Source: DATFDN01 sp963767645
GTDB taxonomy: Bacteria > Pseudomonadota > Alphaproteobacteria > Acetobacterales > Acetobacteraceae
Assembly (NCBI GenBank): GCA_963767645.1
Contig: CAVYEW010000010.1
Location: 248,001-312,000 of the forward strand
Reading direction: 5' to 3'
DNA: 64,000 bases
The notes beneath the pieces were generated by a model. It did not search any database and had not been told where the DNA came from. It worked only from the letters and a program-made list of their open reading frames with translations. The translations under genes and the position numbers were made by a program. Positions within the stretch are counted from its first letter, which is position 1; every line of letters begins with the position of its first letter. Shown here in pieces: positions 34,018-42,786 of this stretch.

Positions 34018-34259
34018 GTACCGCCGCCGAAGAGCCGCTCGATCTCGGCGCTGCCCATGCGGTCGAAATCATCCGGTACCGCGACCTGTCCGGCCATGAA
34101 TCCCAGCCGCCGGACCCGGGCAGGCCCCGGCGTATCCAGCGGCGCGACCTTGACAAGCGGCTTGCCTGCCTTGGCGATGACGAATGGCTCGCCCTTGGCA
34201 GCCTCATCAACCAATCGGGACAGGTGGGTCTTGGCATGATGGATGTTCACGGTTCGCAT
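34014..34259 (-). CDS. Phd/YefM antitoxin partner of the VapC toxin
   Basis: An 81-residue antitoxin with MRTVNIHHAKTHLSRLVDEA and GEPFVIAKAGKPLVKVAPLD, the Phd DNA-binding fold, then a toxin-binding tail ending ERLFGGGT. The ATGA overlap at 34014-34017 couples it to the toxin. The start at 34259 lies just downstream of two direct repeats, which may be the operator it binds. Confidence 0.88.
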   Translation of the reverse strand: MRTVNIHHAKTHLSRLVDEAAKGEPFVIAKAGKPLVKVAPLDTPGPARVRRLGFMAGQVAVPDDFDRMGSAEIERLFGGGT

Positions 34260-34269
34260 TGGCCCACTC

Positions 34270-34293
34270 TAGTCTAGTCCATTTAGTCTAGTC
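34270..34293 (-). promoter_or_regulatory. Tandem direct repeats upstream of phd-vapC
   Basis: TAGTCTAGTC occurs twice, at 34270-34279 and 34284-34293, separated by CATT, 11 bp before the antitoxin ATG. Antitoxins of this family repress their own promoters by binding such repeats, so this is the likely operator. The minus-strand sequence beside it contains TATAGACT, a possible -10. Confidence 0.5.
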
Positions 34294-34345
34294 TATACCT
34301 GAGAGACGAGCGTGGCTTCAACGACCAATAAGGAGGAATTCCGAC

Positions 34346-35506
34346 GTGACCGAAATCCCCTTCGATACGGGCTTGCTTGACAGGCTGATGGAGTCTGCCG
34401 GCATCGATGTGCTGCTGGCCACCTCGAAGCACAACGTGCAGTATCTTCTTGGCGATTACCGGTTCTTCTTCTTCGATTACATGGATGCCGTCGGCAAGAG
34501 CCGTTACCTGCCGGTCGTGATCTATCCGAAGGGTGCGCCCGGCAAGGCAGGCTATATCGGCAACCGGATGGAGGCCTATGAGAAGGAGGTCCGGCCGTTC
34601 TGGGTGCCGGAGTTTCGTCCGGTGGCGTCCGGTTCGGTGGACGCGATGCAAGCCGCGACCGAACATATGCGTCGGCTGAACCTGCCGGCATCGCGTATCG
34701 GCATCGAATCCGGCTTCCTCCCGGCGGATGCGAACGAGGCGCTGCGGGACGCCTTCCCTGAAAGCCGCTTCGTGGACGCGCTGGGCGTGCTGGAGCGTTT
34801 GCGCGCCCGCAAAACCCCGGCGGAGCTGGACAAGCTGCGGCTTGCCTCGGAAGGCGTGATCGCGTCGATGCTGGCGGTCATCGGCGGGCACGGTGCAGGG
34901 ACAACCAAGCGGCAACTCGTGGACGCCCTGCGCCGCGAGGAGGTGTCGCGTGGCCTGACATTCGAGTATTGCCTGATTACCGCGGGCACCAGCCTCAATC
35001 GCTCGCCCTCCGGCCAGGTTTGGCAGAACGGCGACATCCTCTCACTCGACTCCGGAGGCAATTATAAGGGCTATATCGGCGACATCTGCCGGATGGCGAT
35101 ATTGGGTGAGCCCGACGGCGAGTTGCGGGATTTATTGGGTGAGGTGGACGCGATCCAACAGGCGGCGATGCGCCCGGTCCGTCATGGCGCGCGGGGCGGA
35201 GAGATTTACGCGGGGGTAGAATCGGCACTCGCGAGGTCCGCTCATCGCGATCACATGGAATTCGTCGCGCACGGCATGGGCCTCGTCACCCATGAGGTCC
35301 CGCATCTGACGGACAAGGGGCCGGTGCCGTATCCTGCCGAGGACCGCGACCGGCCGCTCGAGTCCGGCATGGTGCTGTCCATCGAGACGACGTTGCAGCA
35401 TCCACGGCGCGGCTTCATCAAGCTTGAGGATACCGTGGCCGTAACAGAAGGCGGTTTCGAGATGCTCGGCACCGAGGGTCGCGGCTGGAACCGCGGGAGA
35501 GTTTAG
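34346..35506 (+). CDS. M24-family metallopeptidase (Xaa-Pro dipeptidase-like)
   Basis: A 386-residue creatinase/prolidase-fold protein. An N-terminal creatinase-type domain (about 1-150) precedes a pita-bread domain with all five metal ligands in place: Asp in LSLDSGGNY, Asp in GYIGDICRM, His in HGMGLVTHEVP, Glu in SIETTLQH and Glu in KLEDTVAV. It could cleave Xaa-Pro bonds or a C-N bond as creatinase does. The start is a GTG with a strong TAAGGAGGA 11 bp upstream. It is followed 42 bp later by the moxR gene. Confidence 0.9.
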   Translation: MTEIPFDTGLLDRLMESAGIDVLLATSKHNVQYLLGDYRFFFFDYMDAVGKSRYLPVVIYPKGAPGKAGYIGNRMEAYEKEVRPFWVPEFRPVASGSVDAMQAATEHMRRLNLPASRIGIESGFLPADANEALRDAFPESRFVDALGVLERLRARKTPAELDKLRLASEGVIASMLAVIGGHGAGTTKRQLVDALRREEVSRGLTFEYCLITAGTSLNRSPSGQVWQNGDILSLDSGGNYKGYIGDICRMAILGEPDGELRDLLGEVDAIQQAAMRPVRHGARGGEIYAGVESALARSAHRDHMEFVAHGMGLVTHEVPHLTDKGPVPYPAEDRDRPLESGMVLSIETTLQHPRRGFIKLEDTVAVTEGGFEMLGTEGRGWNRGRV

Positions 35507-35548
35507 GGTTTGATGCTCGGCTACCCAAGCAACGATCGGAGAGAGAGC

Positions 35549-36397
35549 GTGCCCGCCTTCCGCAGCACCGATACCTATATCGCCACCCGCGATCTTGAAG
35601 TCGCTGTCAACGCCGCCGTCACCTTGCAACGCCCCCTGCTGGTGAAGGGCGAGCCAGGCACCGGCAAGACCATGCTGGCCCACGAAGTAGCAGCTGCGCT
35701 CGGGCATCCGCTCATCGAATGGCATATCAAGTCCACCACCAAGGCGCAGCAGGGGCTGTACGAGTACGACGCCGTCTCGCGCCTGCGCGATGGGCAGTTG
35801 GGCGACCCGCGCGTGCATGACATCGCCAACTACATCGTGCGCGGCAAGCTGTGGGATGCGTTCGAGGCCGAGAAGCCGGTCGTCGTGCTGATCGACGAGA
35901 TCGACAAGGCCGACATCGAGTTTCCGAACGACCTGCTGCTCGAACTCGACCGGATGCAGTTCTTCGTCTACGAGACCCGCCAGACCGTCGTGGCCCGACA
36001 GCGCCCGATCGTCATCATCACGTCCAACAACGAGAAGGAGCTGCCCGACGCCTTCCTGCGGCGCTGCTTCTTCCATTACATCCGCTTCCCCGACCGCCCG
36101 ACGATGGAGCGCATCGTCCAGGCGCACTACCCCGACCTCAAGCGCGACTTGGCGCGCGAGGCGCTGAACGTGTTCTTCCAGATCCGCGAGGTACCGGGCC
36201 TCAAGAAGAAGCCGGCGACCTCGGAGCTGCTCGACTGGCTCAAGCTGCTGATGGTCGACGACATGCCGGCCGAGGCGCTGCGCACCAAGGACAGCCATCT
36301 TGTCATCCCGCCGCTGCACGGCGCGCTGCTCAAAAACGAGCAGGACGTGCATCTGTTCGAGCGCATCGCCTTCCTCGCCCGGCGCGGAGGCGGCTGA
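35549..36397 (+). CDS. MoxR-type AAA+ ATPase
   Basis: A 282-residue AAA+ chaperone-like ATPase of the MoxR/NorQ/CbbQ group, which with a VWA partner inserts metals or activates enzymes. Walker A GEPGTGKTM is at about 34-42, Walker B VVVLIDEIDKADIEF at about 110-124, sensor 1 in IVIITSNNEKELPDAF and the arginine finger in LRRCFFHYIRFPDR. The GTG at 35549 is preceded by GGAGAGAGA; the alternative TTG/ATG at 35510-35513 lacks such a site. It overlaps the VWA gene by one base. Confidence 0.9.
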   Translation: MPAFRSTDTYIATRDLEVAVNAAVTLQRPLLVKGEPGTGKTMLAHEVAAALGHPLIEWHIKSTTKAQQGLYEYDAVSRLRDGQLGDPRVHDIANYIVRGKLWDAFEAEKPVVVLIDEIDKADIEFPNDLLLELDRMQFFVYETRQTVVARQRPIVIITSNNEKELPDAFLRRCFFHYIRFPDRPTMERIVQAHYPDLKRDLAREALNVFFQIREVPGLKKKPATSELLDWLKLLMVDDMPAEALRTKDSHLVIPPLHGALLKNEQDVHLFERIAFLARRGGG

Positions 36398-37575
36398 TGT
36401 TCGCCGATTTCCTGCTGTCGCTGAAGCAGGCCGGCCTGCCCGTCTCCGTCACCGAGTACCTGACCTTGATGGGTGCCATGAAGGCGGGCATCGCCGAGTA
36501 CAGCGTCGAGGACTTCTACTATCTCTCTCGCGCCACGCTGGTAAAGGACGAGCGCCATCTCGACCGGTTCGACCGCGTGTTCGGCACCTGCTTCAAGGGG
36601 ATCGAGAGCGCGGAGGGCATCGAGGCGCGCGAGCTGCCGGAGGAATGGCTGCGCAAGATGGCCGAGAGGCTGCTCAGCCCCGAGGAGATGGAGCAGATCA
36701 AGGGCCTGGGCGGGTTCGAGGCGATCATGGAGCGGCTGCGCCAGTTGCTGGCCGAGCAGAAGGGGCGGCATCAGGGCGGCTCGAAATGGATCGGCACCGC
36801 CGGAACCTCGCCCTTCGGCGCCTACGGCTACAACCCGGAGGGCGTGCGCATCGGCCAGAAGGAAAGCCGGCACCGCCGCGCGGTGAAGGTTTGGGACAAG
36901 CGCGAGTTCCGGGATCTGGACGGCGACGTCGAGCTCGGCACGCGCAACTTCCGCCTCGCGCTGCGCCGGCTGCGCCGCTTCGCCCGCCAGGGCGCACCGA
37001 CCGAGCTCGACATCCCCGACACCATCCGCGCTACCGCCAACAATGCCGGGATGCTCGACCTGAAGCTGGTGCCGGAGCGGCACAACACGGTGAAACTGCT
37101 AATGTTCTTCGACATCGGCGGCTCGATGGACGAGCATGTGCGGATCTGCGAGGAGCTGTTCTCGGCCTGCCGGACCGAGTTCAAGCACCTTGAGTATTTC
37201 TACTTCCACAACTTCCCCTACGAGAAGGTCTGGAAGGACAACCGCCGCCGCTACGAGAAGACCATTCCGACCTGGGAGGTGCTGCGCACCTACGGCCCCG
37301 ACTACCGGCTGGTCTTTGTCGGCGACGCGGCGATGAGCCCGTATGAGATCACCATGGCCGGCGGCAGCGTCGAGCACTGGAACCAGGAATCGGGCCGCGT
37401 CTGGCTGGACCGCCTGACCTCGCACTACCGCCGAGCCGCGTGGCTCAATCCTACGCCGGAGAATACCTGGGACTTCGTGCAGTCCATCGGCATCGCGCGC
37501 CACCTGATGGAAGGGCGCATGTTCCCGCTCACCCTCGCCGGGCTGGACGAGATGACGCGGGAACTGAGCCGGTAG
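36397..37575 (+). CDS. VWA-domain CoxE-like protein
   Basis: Partner of the MoxR ATPase, 392 residues. The N-terminal half is helical (FADFLLSLKQAGLPVSVTEY), and the C-terminal von Willebrand factor A domain carries the MIDAS motif FDIGGSMDEHV (Asp-x-Gly-x-Ser, about 238-242). CoxE/CoxD pairs mature the molybdenum site of CO-dehydrogenase-type enzymes. A CoxL-type subunit lies 30 kb away at 4481-6847, a possible but unproven client. The TGATG overlap at 36395-36399 couples translation to moxR. Confidence 0.9.
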   Translation: MFADFLLSLKQAGLPVSVTEYLTLMGAMKAGIAEYSVEDFYYLSRATLVKDERHLDRFDRVFGTCFKGIESAEGIEARELPEEWLRKMAERLLSPEEMEQIKGLGGFEAIMERLRQLLAEQKGRHQGGSKWIGTAGTSPFGAYGYNPEGVRIGQKESRHRRAVKVWDKREFRDLDGDVELGTRNFRLALRRLRRFARQGAPTELDIPDTIRATANNAGMLDLKLVPERHNTVKLLMFFDIGGSMDEHVRICEELFSACRTEFKHLEYFYFHNFPYEKVWKDNRRRYEKTIPTWEVLRTYGPDYRLVFVGDAAMSPYEITMAGGSVEHWNQESGRVWLDRLTSHYRRAAWLNPTPENTWDFVQSIGIARHLMEGRMFPLTLAGLDEMTRELSR

Positions 37576-37605
37576 CGGAAACAGACAGCATCGGAGAGAG
37601 CCATC

Positions 37606-38349
37606 ATGCCCCGCCTCGCAGGGAAGACCGCCTTCATCACCGGCGCCGGCGCCGGCATCGGCCGCGCCACCGCCGTCGCTATGGCGCGCGAGGGGGCGCG
37701 GGTCGTCGTCGCCGAAATCGACATCTCGGCCGGCGAGGAGACCGCGCATCTTGCCGGCAACGGCGCCATCGCGATCCGCACCGACGTCACCGACGAGGAG
37801 AGCGTGCGCGCGGCGGTCCGGCAGGGGACCGGCCATTTCGGCGGGCTGCACATCCTGCACAACAACGCCGGCGGCTCCACGCCGCGGGACGGCAGCGTGG
37901 TCGATGCGCCGATCGAGGAGTTCTGGCGTGTGATCAGGCTCGACCTGTTCGGCACGTTCCTCGGCTGCCGCTGCGCCATCCCGGAGATCGTCCGCTCGGG
38001 CGGCGGCGCGGTCATCAACATGGCATCCAATCTCGCGCTGATGGGGATTGCCGGCCGGGACTGCTACACCGCCGCGAAGGGCGGCGTCGCGGCGATCACG
38101 CGCTCGCTTGCCGTGGAGTTCGCGCCCAAGGTGCGGGTCAACGCGCTCGCGCCGTCCGCCACCATGACGGATCGGGTGCGCAAGCTGATGGCAGGCAACA
38201 CGGCGATCGAGCAGTTGGCGAAGTCGCATCTGCTCGGCCTGATCGCGCCGGAGGACATCGCCAACGCCGCCCTCTTCCTCGCCTCCGAAGATGCGCGCAT
38301 GATCACCGGACAGGTTCTGCCCGTGGACAGCGGCGTAACCGTTTCCTAG
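37606..38349 (+). CDS. SDR-family NAD(P) oxidoreductase
   Basis: Short-chain dehydrogenase (247 residues). The cofactor motif TGAGAGIGRATAVAM is at about 11-25, NNAG at about 87-90 and the catalytic YTAAK at about 155-159. The Asp/Glu after strand 2 (VVVAEIDIS) suggests NAD(H). The C-terminus (TGQVLPVDSGVTVS) is the usual beta-7 end. The substrate is unknown. The ATG at 37606 follows CGGAGAGAGCC. Confidence 0.92.
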   Translation: MPRLAGKTAFITGAGAGIGRATAVAMAREGARVVVAEIDISAGEETAHLAGNGAIAIRTDVTDEESVRAAVRQGTGHFGGLHILHNNAGGSTPRDGSVVDAPIEEFWRVIRLDLFGTFLGCRCAIPEIVRSGGGAVINMASNLALMGIAGRDCYTAAKGGVAAITRSLAVEFAPKVRVNALAPSATMTDRVRKLMAGNTAIEQLAKSHLLGLIAPEDIANAALFLASEDARMITGQVLPVDSGVTVS

Positions 38350-38402
38350 GCAACCGGAAGGCCAGAGCCCAAATCGCCCCTCAAAAGGAGGAGAAAACGT
38401 CC

Positions 38403-39644
38403 ATGAAGTTCATGTTCTTCGTCCTCCCGACGGTTCCCGCCACGCTCGAGGACCGCAAGCGGCTGCGCCCGATCGGGCGGAACAACGAACGCTATCAGCA
38501 GATGCTGGAGGAGCTACGCAAGCTGGCGGTGCTGGCCGACGAGGCCGGCTTCGACGTGATGTCCACGACCGAGCATCACTTCCACTCGGAGGGGTACGAG
38601 ACTTCGGTGGCGCCGCTCCTGCTATACACCGACCTCGCCGCGCGGACCAAGCGCCTCAAATTCTCCCCGCTTGGTCTGGTACTGCCGTCCTGGGACCCGC
38701 TCCGCTGCGCCGAGGAGATCGCGGTGCTGGATCATCTGACGAAGGGGCGGATCTATGCCGGCTTTGCGCGCGGCTACCAGGATCGCTGGGTCAACGTGCT
38801 CGGCCAGCAGTATCACGTGACAGGCGCGCCGATGGACGGCTCCTCGATCGATAACCATAACCGGAAGGTGTACGAGGAGACGCTGAAACTCATCAAGAAA
38901 GCGTGGACGGAGGAGTCCATCGAATATGACGGCGAGTATTACAAGGTGCCCTACCCGTACAACGAGGGCATCACGCGCTGGCCGGTCGCGGAATGGACCC
39001 GCACTTACGGCGCGCCGGGCGAAATCGACGACAAGGGCGTGATCCGCCGGGTGTGCGTGGTGCCGAAGCCCTACCAGCAGCCGCACCCGAAATTGTTTCA
39101 GCCCTTCTCCGTCAGCGAGAATACGATCCGCTACACTGCACAGTCCAGTATCGTGCCGTGGATTCTCGTCTCCTATCCGCCCGAGTTTCAGCGCCTTTGC
39201 CACGTCTATCAGCGGGTGGGGCAGGAGGCCGGACGGGATCTCGGCCTCGGCGAGAGCGTGGGCGCGTTCCGTGCCGTTCATTTCGGCAACACCGAGGCGG
39301 AGGCAGTGGAGCTGCTGCGGACCACGAACTATGCAGGATTCAACCACTATTTCGGCGGCTTCGGCTTCTGGGAGGCGTTCCGCACGCCCGAGGACAATGA
39401 GAAATACCCCCAGAAGATGCTGCCGGAATCGGAATGGACGCTCGAACGGATGCGCCAGACCAAGTACGCTATCGCCGGTACGGTCGATCAGGTGAAGCGC
39501 GAGATCGAGGAGCTGCACCGGATCGGCGGCAAGGGCGCGCTGGAGTGGTTCGGCTGGTTCTTCGACCAGGGCTTCATGTCGTGGGACGAGACCCAGCGGC
39601 AGTTCGACATGTTCGCCAGGCACATCATTCCCGCCTTCCAGTGA
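38403..39644 (+). CDS. LLM class flavin-dependent oxidoreductase (second)
   Basis: A 413-residue luciferase-like monooxygenase. The barrel start MKFMFFVLPTVPATLEDRKR, the TTEHHFHSEGYET motif and PSWDPLRCAEEIAVLDHLTKG followed by RIYAGFARGYQ are diagnostic. It is longer than the first LLM enzyme at 16668. The frame extends far upstream inside the SDR gene; the ATG at 38403, with AAAAGGAGGAG 11 bp upstream, is the start. Substrate unknown. Confidence 0.9.
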   Translation: MKFMFFVLPTVPATLEDRKRLRPIGRNNERYQQMLEELRKLAVLADEAGFDVMSTTEHHFHSEGYETSVAPLLLYTDLAARTKRLKFSPLGLVLPSWDPLRCAEEIAVLDHLTKGRIYAGFARGYQDRWVNVLGQQYHVTGAPMDGSSIDNHNRKVYEETLKLIKKAWTEESIEYDGEYYKVPYPYNEGITRWPVAEWTRTYGAPGEIDDKGVIRRVCVVPKPYQQPHPKLFQPFSVSENTIRYTAQSSIVPWILVSYPPEFQRLCHVYQRVGQEAGRDLGLGESVGAFRAVHFGNTEAEAVELLRTTNYAGFNHYFGGFGFWEAFRTPEDNEKYPQKMLPESEWTLERMRQTKYAIAGTVDQVKREIEELHRIGGKGALEWFGWFFDQGFMSWDETQRQFDMFARHIIPAFQ

Positions 39645-39683
39645 GGCCCGCTACCAGGCCCTCTGCATGATACGGCTGCGTTT

Positions 39684-39703
39684 CCCTCCCGGTTCCGGGA
39701 GGG
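39684..39703 (+). terminator. Tight hairpin after the LLM gene
   Basis: CCCTCCCGG and CCGGGAGGG face each other across TT, 40 bp after the LLM stop and 27 bp before the sulfurtransferase ATG. There is no T-tract, so it may be a transcription attenuator or a partial copy of the GC-rich repeat rather than a true terminator. Confidence 0.3.
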
Positions 39704-39729
39704 GGCGCCAGATGTTTCGGAGTTTCCAC

Positions 39730-40605
39730 ATGCCCGACGGCTTCGCCCATCCCGAGTTCCTCGTCGAGACCGATTGGCTTGCCGAGCGTCTCGATGACCC
39801 GAAGGTGCTGGTGTTCGACTGCACCACGCACCTGATCCCCGACCCCAAGATCACCTACCAGGTCGTGCCCGGCCGCGCGGATTTCGAGAAGGCGCACGTC
39901 CCGGGCGCGCAGTTCATCGACGTCCAGGCCGATGTCTCCGATACTTCGCAGCGTCTGCGCTTCATGGCGCCCGGCGCGGACGCGTTCACCGCTGCGATGC
40001 GACGGTTCGGCGTGAACGAAGATAGCCGGGTGGTGCTCTACAGCACCGCCAATATGTGGTGGGCGACGCGGGTGTGGTGGTTGCTGCGCATGTTCGGCTT
40101 CGACAACGCCGCAGTGCTGAATGGCGGCTTCCAGAAATGGCAGCGCGAGGACCGTCCTATCGAGTCCGGACCGGCGCGGTCGCGGTCGCCGGGCGATTTC
40201 GCCGTGCGCGCCGTCCGCCCGCTGATGATCGCGCGCGAGCAGGTGCGGAATGCGATCGGCGATCCGGGCACCTGCACCATCAACGCCCTGACCCCGCAGC
40301 AGCACGCCGGCAGCGGCGGCAACAGCTATGGCCGCCCCGGGCATATCGCCGGCAGCGTCAACCTGCCGGCCGCCCATCTGCTCGACCCGGCCGACAACAC
40401 CTTGCTGCCCGCCGATGAGCTGCGGGCGCGCTTTGCCGCCATCGGCGCGCTTGACAAGCGCGTGATCACCTATTGCGGCGGCGGCATCGCGGCGAGCGCG
40501 GATGCGCTGGCCTTGGCCATGCTGGGCCACCAGGACGTCGTCCTGTATGACGGGTCGCTGTCGGAATGGGCGCCCGACCCGGCGCTGCCGATGGAGACCG
40601 GCTGA
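39730..40605 (+). CDS. Sulfurtransferase (tandem rhodanese domains)
   Basis: A 291-residue thiosulfate/3-mercaptopyruvate sulfurtransferase. The N-terminal inactive rhodanese domain (about 1-150) has VLVFDCTTHL and GRADFEKAHVPGAQFIDVQ. The C-terminal domain carries the persulfide Cys in VITYCGGGIAASADAL (Cys at about 249), with a CGGGIAAS loop of the alphaproteobacterial type instead of CRxGxT. The ATG at 39730 is preferred; ATGs at 39712 and 39667 are also in frame. It converges with the MlaC-like gene, with 2 bp between the stops. Confidence 0.88.
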   Translation: MPDGFAHPEFLVETDWLAERLDDPKVLVFDCTTHLIPDPKITYQVVPGRADFEKAHVPGAQFIDVQADVSDTSQRLRFMAPGADAFTAAMRRFGVNEDSRVVLYSTANMWWATRVWWLLRMFGFDNAAVLNGGFQKWQREDRPIESGPARSRSPGDFAVRAVRPLMIAREQVRNAIGDPGTCTINALTPQQHAGSGGNSYGRPGHIAGSVNLPAAHLLDPADNTLLPADELRARFAAIGALDKRVITYCGGGIAASADALALAMLGHQDVVLYDGSLSEWAPDPALPMETG

Positions 40606-40607
40606 GC

Positions 40608-41246
40608 TCAGCCGCGCTGCAGCGCGGCTGTCTTGCGCTGGAGGCTGGCATCCAGCGCCGCCGCGCCGCCGCGGGCCAGCATGGCGCTGAAATCCGACCG
40701 CTGCACCGCCACCCGGCTGATCGTGCCGTCGGCCAGCACGTCGGTTGCCTTCCAGGCACCCCCTGGCGTCCTGCGCATGACGTAGTCGATCGTGTGCGTC
40801 TCGCCGCTGCGCGGCACGATCTGCGTATGCACCACTTGCGCACCCCCGCTCAGGCTGCGGGTCTGCGGCGAGACCACCAGTCTCTGGCCGTTATAGCTGT
40901 CGAAGCCCTCGACATAGGTGGCGACGGTGTATTGCCGGAATGTGTCCAGCAGCCGCCTCTGCTCGTCGGGCTTCAGGCTGGCCCAAGCCGGTCCGATCGA
41001 AACGCGCAGCACCGCCGGCAGGTCGAACGCGCTCTCGACCGCCGGCGTCAGCTCAGCGGCGCGCTGGGAGAAGGGGGTCGCCTTGCCCTGCCTCATCACG
41101 GTGAGCAAAGCCTGGTAGAGCTGCTCGATCGGCCCGGTTGGTCCGGCGGTCTGCGCCTCTGCCCCGGACATGCCGGCTGATCCGCAAAGCAGGGCGAACC
41201 CGGCGGTGCGGAGCAGCGCGCGTCGGGCGAGCACGATCGCAGTCAT
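40608..41246 (-). CDS. MlaC/Ttg2D-like periplasmic lipid-binding protein
   Basis: A 212-residue ABC-associated protein of the MlaC/HpnM family, which carries phospholipids or hopanoids across the periplasm. The signal is ARRALLRTAGFALLCGSAGM, and the mature part has PIEQLYQALLTVMRQGKATP, FDLPAVLRVSIGPAWASL and the C-terminal ISRVAVQRSDFSAML, all typical. The ATG at 41246 follows GGGGGTAGGA. An in-frame GTG at 41258 is also possible. The partner Mla genes are not in the window. Confidence 0.85.
   Translation of the reverse strand: MTAIVLARRALLRTAGFALLCGSAGMSGAEAQTAGPTGPIEQLYQALLTVMRQGKATPFSQRAAELTPAVESAFDLPAVLRVSIGPAWASLKPDEQRRLLDTFRQYTVATYVEGFDSYNGQRLVVSPQTRSLSGGAQVVHTQIVPRSGETHTIDYVMRRTPGGAWKATDVLADGTISRVAVQRSDFSAMLARGGAAALDASLQRKTAALQRG
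40610..40629. terminator. 20-bp perfect palindrome at convergent gene ends
   Basis: AGCCGCGCTG followed by CAGCGCGGCT is a perfect palindrome inside the last codons of the MlaC-like gene and 5 bp past the sulfurtransferase stop. Its position between convergent genes fits a bidirectional terminator, but no T-tract follows on either side. Confidence 0.35.
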
Positions 41247-41438
41247 TCCTACCCCCACGTTCCTGCTCCGGATATAGCCAAGCCTCGCTAGGGGGTCGAG
41301 GGGCGAGCATGGGGCTTGCGCGCCGGCGGGTTTGCATCCTCCTTCTAACGTGATACCGCGCCGGCGCTGGGGTTTGGTGATTGCCTCCCTGGCGGGTTCC
41401 TATCTGTCGGTTCGTCGATTCTGACCGGAGACCCCGGC

Positions 41439-42716
41439 TTGTCCATTGCCACGACTGTTCTTGGCGCGGCCGACGCGCTGGCCGAAGCAATCGGCGTCCT
41501 CGACCGCCCCCTGGTCGCCGATTCCCTGCTGGACAGGGCGCGACGGGATACCGGTTTTTCGGAGCTTGGCGAGGCCGATATCGCGGACCCGCTGCAGCAT
41601 CTGCTGACCGCGTGCTCGCGCGAGGCGGCGCTGAGCCTGGTGGGACGGGGGGCGCTGCGCTGGGATGTCGTACGGTTCGTCTCCAACCTGCTGCGGCTGC
41701 GCGCCGAGGAGACGGCACATCCCGGCATACTGGGTCAGCCGATTGCGGCGCCGATCTTCATCACCGGCCTGCCGCGCAGCGGCACGACCTTCCTGCATCG
41801 GCTGATGATGGAGGACCCGCAGAGCCGGGCTCCGCGCGTGTTCCAGACCATCCACCCCTACCCGGACGGCGCCGCGCCGGACCGGCGGGAGCGGCGCGTC
41901 AATCGCAAGCTGCGGGTATTCGAGCGGCTGGCGCCGGAGTTCCGGTCCTTGCACCCGCTGGATGCTGCGTCTCCGCAGGAGTGCTGCGAGATCACCGCGC
42001 ATGTGTTCCGCAGCCTGCGGTTCGATACCACCTATCACATCCCCTCGTACCGCCGCTGGCTGGACGAAGCGGGGCATCTTCCCGCCTACCGCTTTCACCG
42101 CCGCTTTCTCCAGCATCTCCAGCACCAGGAAGGCGTTGGGCGCTGGGTGCTGAAATGCCCGGACCATCTGTTCGCGTTGCGGGAGCTACGGGCCATCTAT
42201 CCGGACGCAAGGATCGTGTTCGTGCATCGCGATCCGGTGAAGGTGCTGCTCTCGCTCACGCGACTGACGGAAGTGCTCCGCCGTCCGTTCACCAGGAAGG
42301 TGGATCGCCGCCGGATCGGGCGGGAGGAGGCCGCGCGCTGGTACGACGGCACGCTGCGGATGATCCAGGCCGACGCCGAGAGCCAGTTCGCCGAGCCGAT
42401 CTGCCATGTCCACTACCTCGACCTGATCAGCGATCCGGTGAGCACCGTCGAAGGCGTGTACGGCCATTTCGGCCTGACCCTGGCGCCCGAAGCGGCTTCG
42501 CGCATGGCTCGGCTGGTTGCCGAGCGGCCGAACGGCGGCTACGGGCAGCACAACTATCGGTTCGAGGACCACGGGCTGGATGCCGGCGCCGAGCGGGACC
42601 GCTTCCGCGGCTACATGATCCATTTCGGCGTGGAGCCGGAGGCCGCGCGTGCCCGCCCCGCTGCCCCGGCCTCCCTGCCCGACCCGCTGCGCTCGGCCCG
42701 CACCGGCGCGGGGTAA
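41439..42716 (+). CDS. Sulfotransferase family protein
   Basis: A 425-residue PAPS-dependent sulfotransferase. The 5'-phosphosulfate loop ITGLPRSGTTFLHRLMMEDP is at about residues 108-127 and the 3'-phosphate-binding strand RIVFVHRDPVKVLLSLTRL at about 256-274. The start is a TTG at 41439 with GGAG 9 bp upstream; no ATG occurs before the PAPS loop. The acceptor is unknown (often a carbohydrate or lipid). It precedes the pnt operon by 70 bp on the same strand. Confidence 0.88.
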   Translation: MSIATTVLGAADALAEAIGVLDRPLVADSLLDRARRDTGFSELGEADIADPLQHLLTACSREAALSLVGRGALRWDVVRFVSNLLRLRAEETAHPGILGQPIAAPIFITGLPRSGTTFLHRLMMEDPQSRAPRVFQTIHPYPDGAAPDRRERRVNRKLRVFERLAPEFRSLHPLDAASPQECCEITAHVFRSLRFDTTYHIPSYRRWLDEAGHLPAYRFHRRFLQHLQHQEGVGRWVLKCPDHLFALRELRAIYPDARIVFVHRDPVKVLLSLTRLTEVLRRPFTRKVDRRRIGREEAARWYDGTLRMIQADAESQFAEPICHVHYLDLISDPVSTVEGVYGHFGLTLAPEAASRMARLVAERPNGGYGQHNYRFEDHGLDAGAERDRFRGYMIHFGVEPEAARARPAAPASLPDPLRSARTGAG

Positions 42717-42786
42717 GCTGGGCGCCCCTTGCGCCGTGCCAGGCCATCGCGCATCGTCGCATGCCCCTGCGTGAAGGATGGGATGG

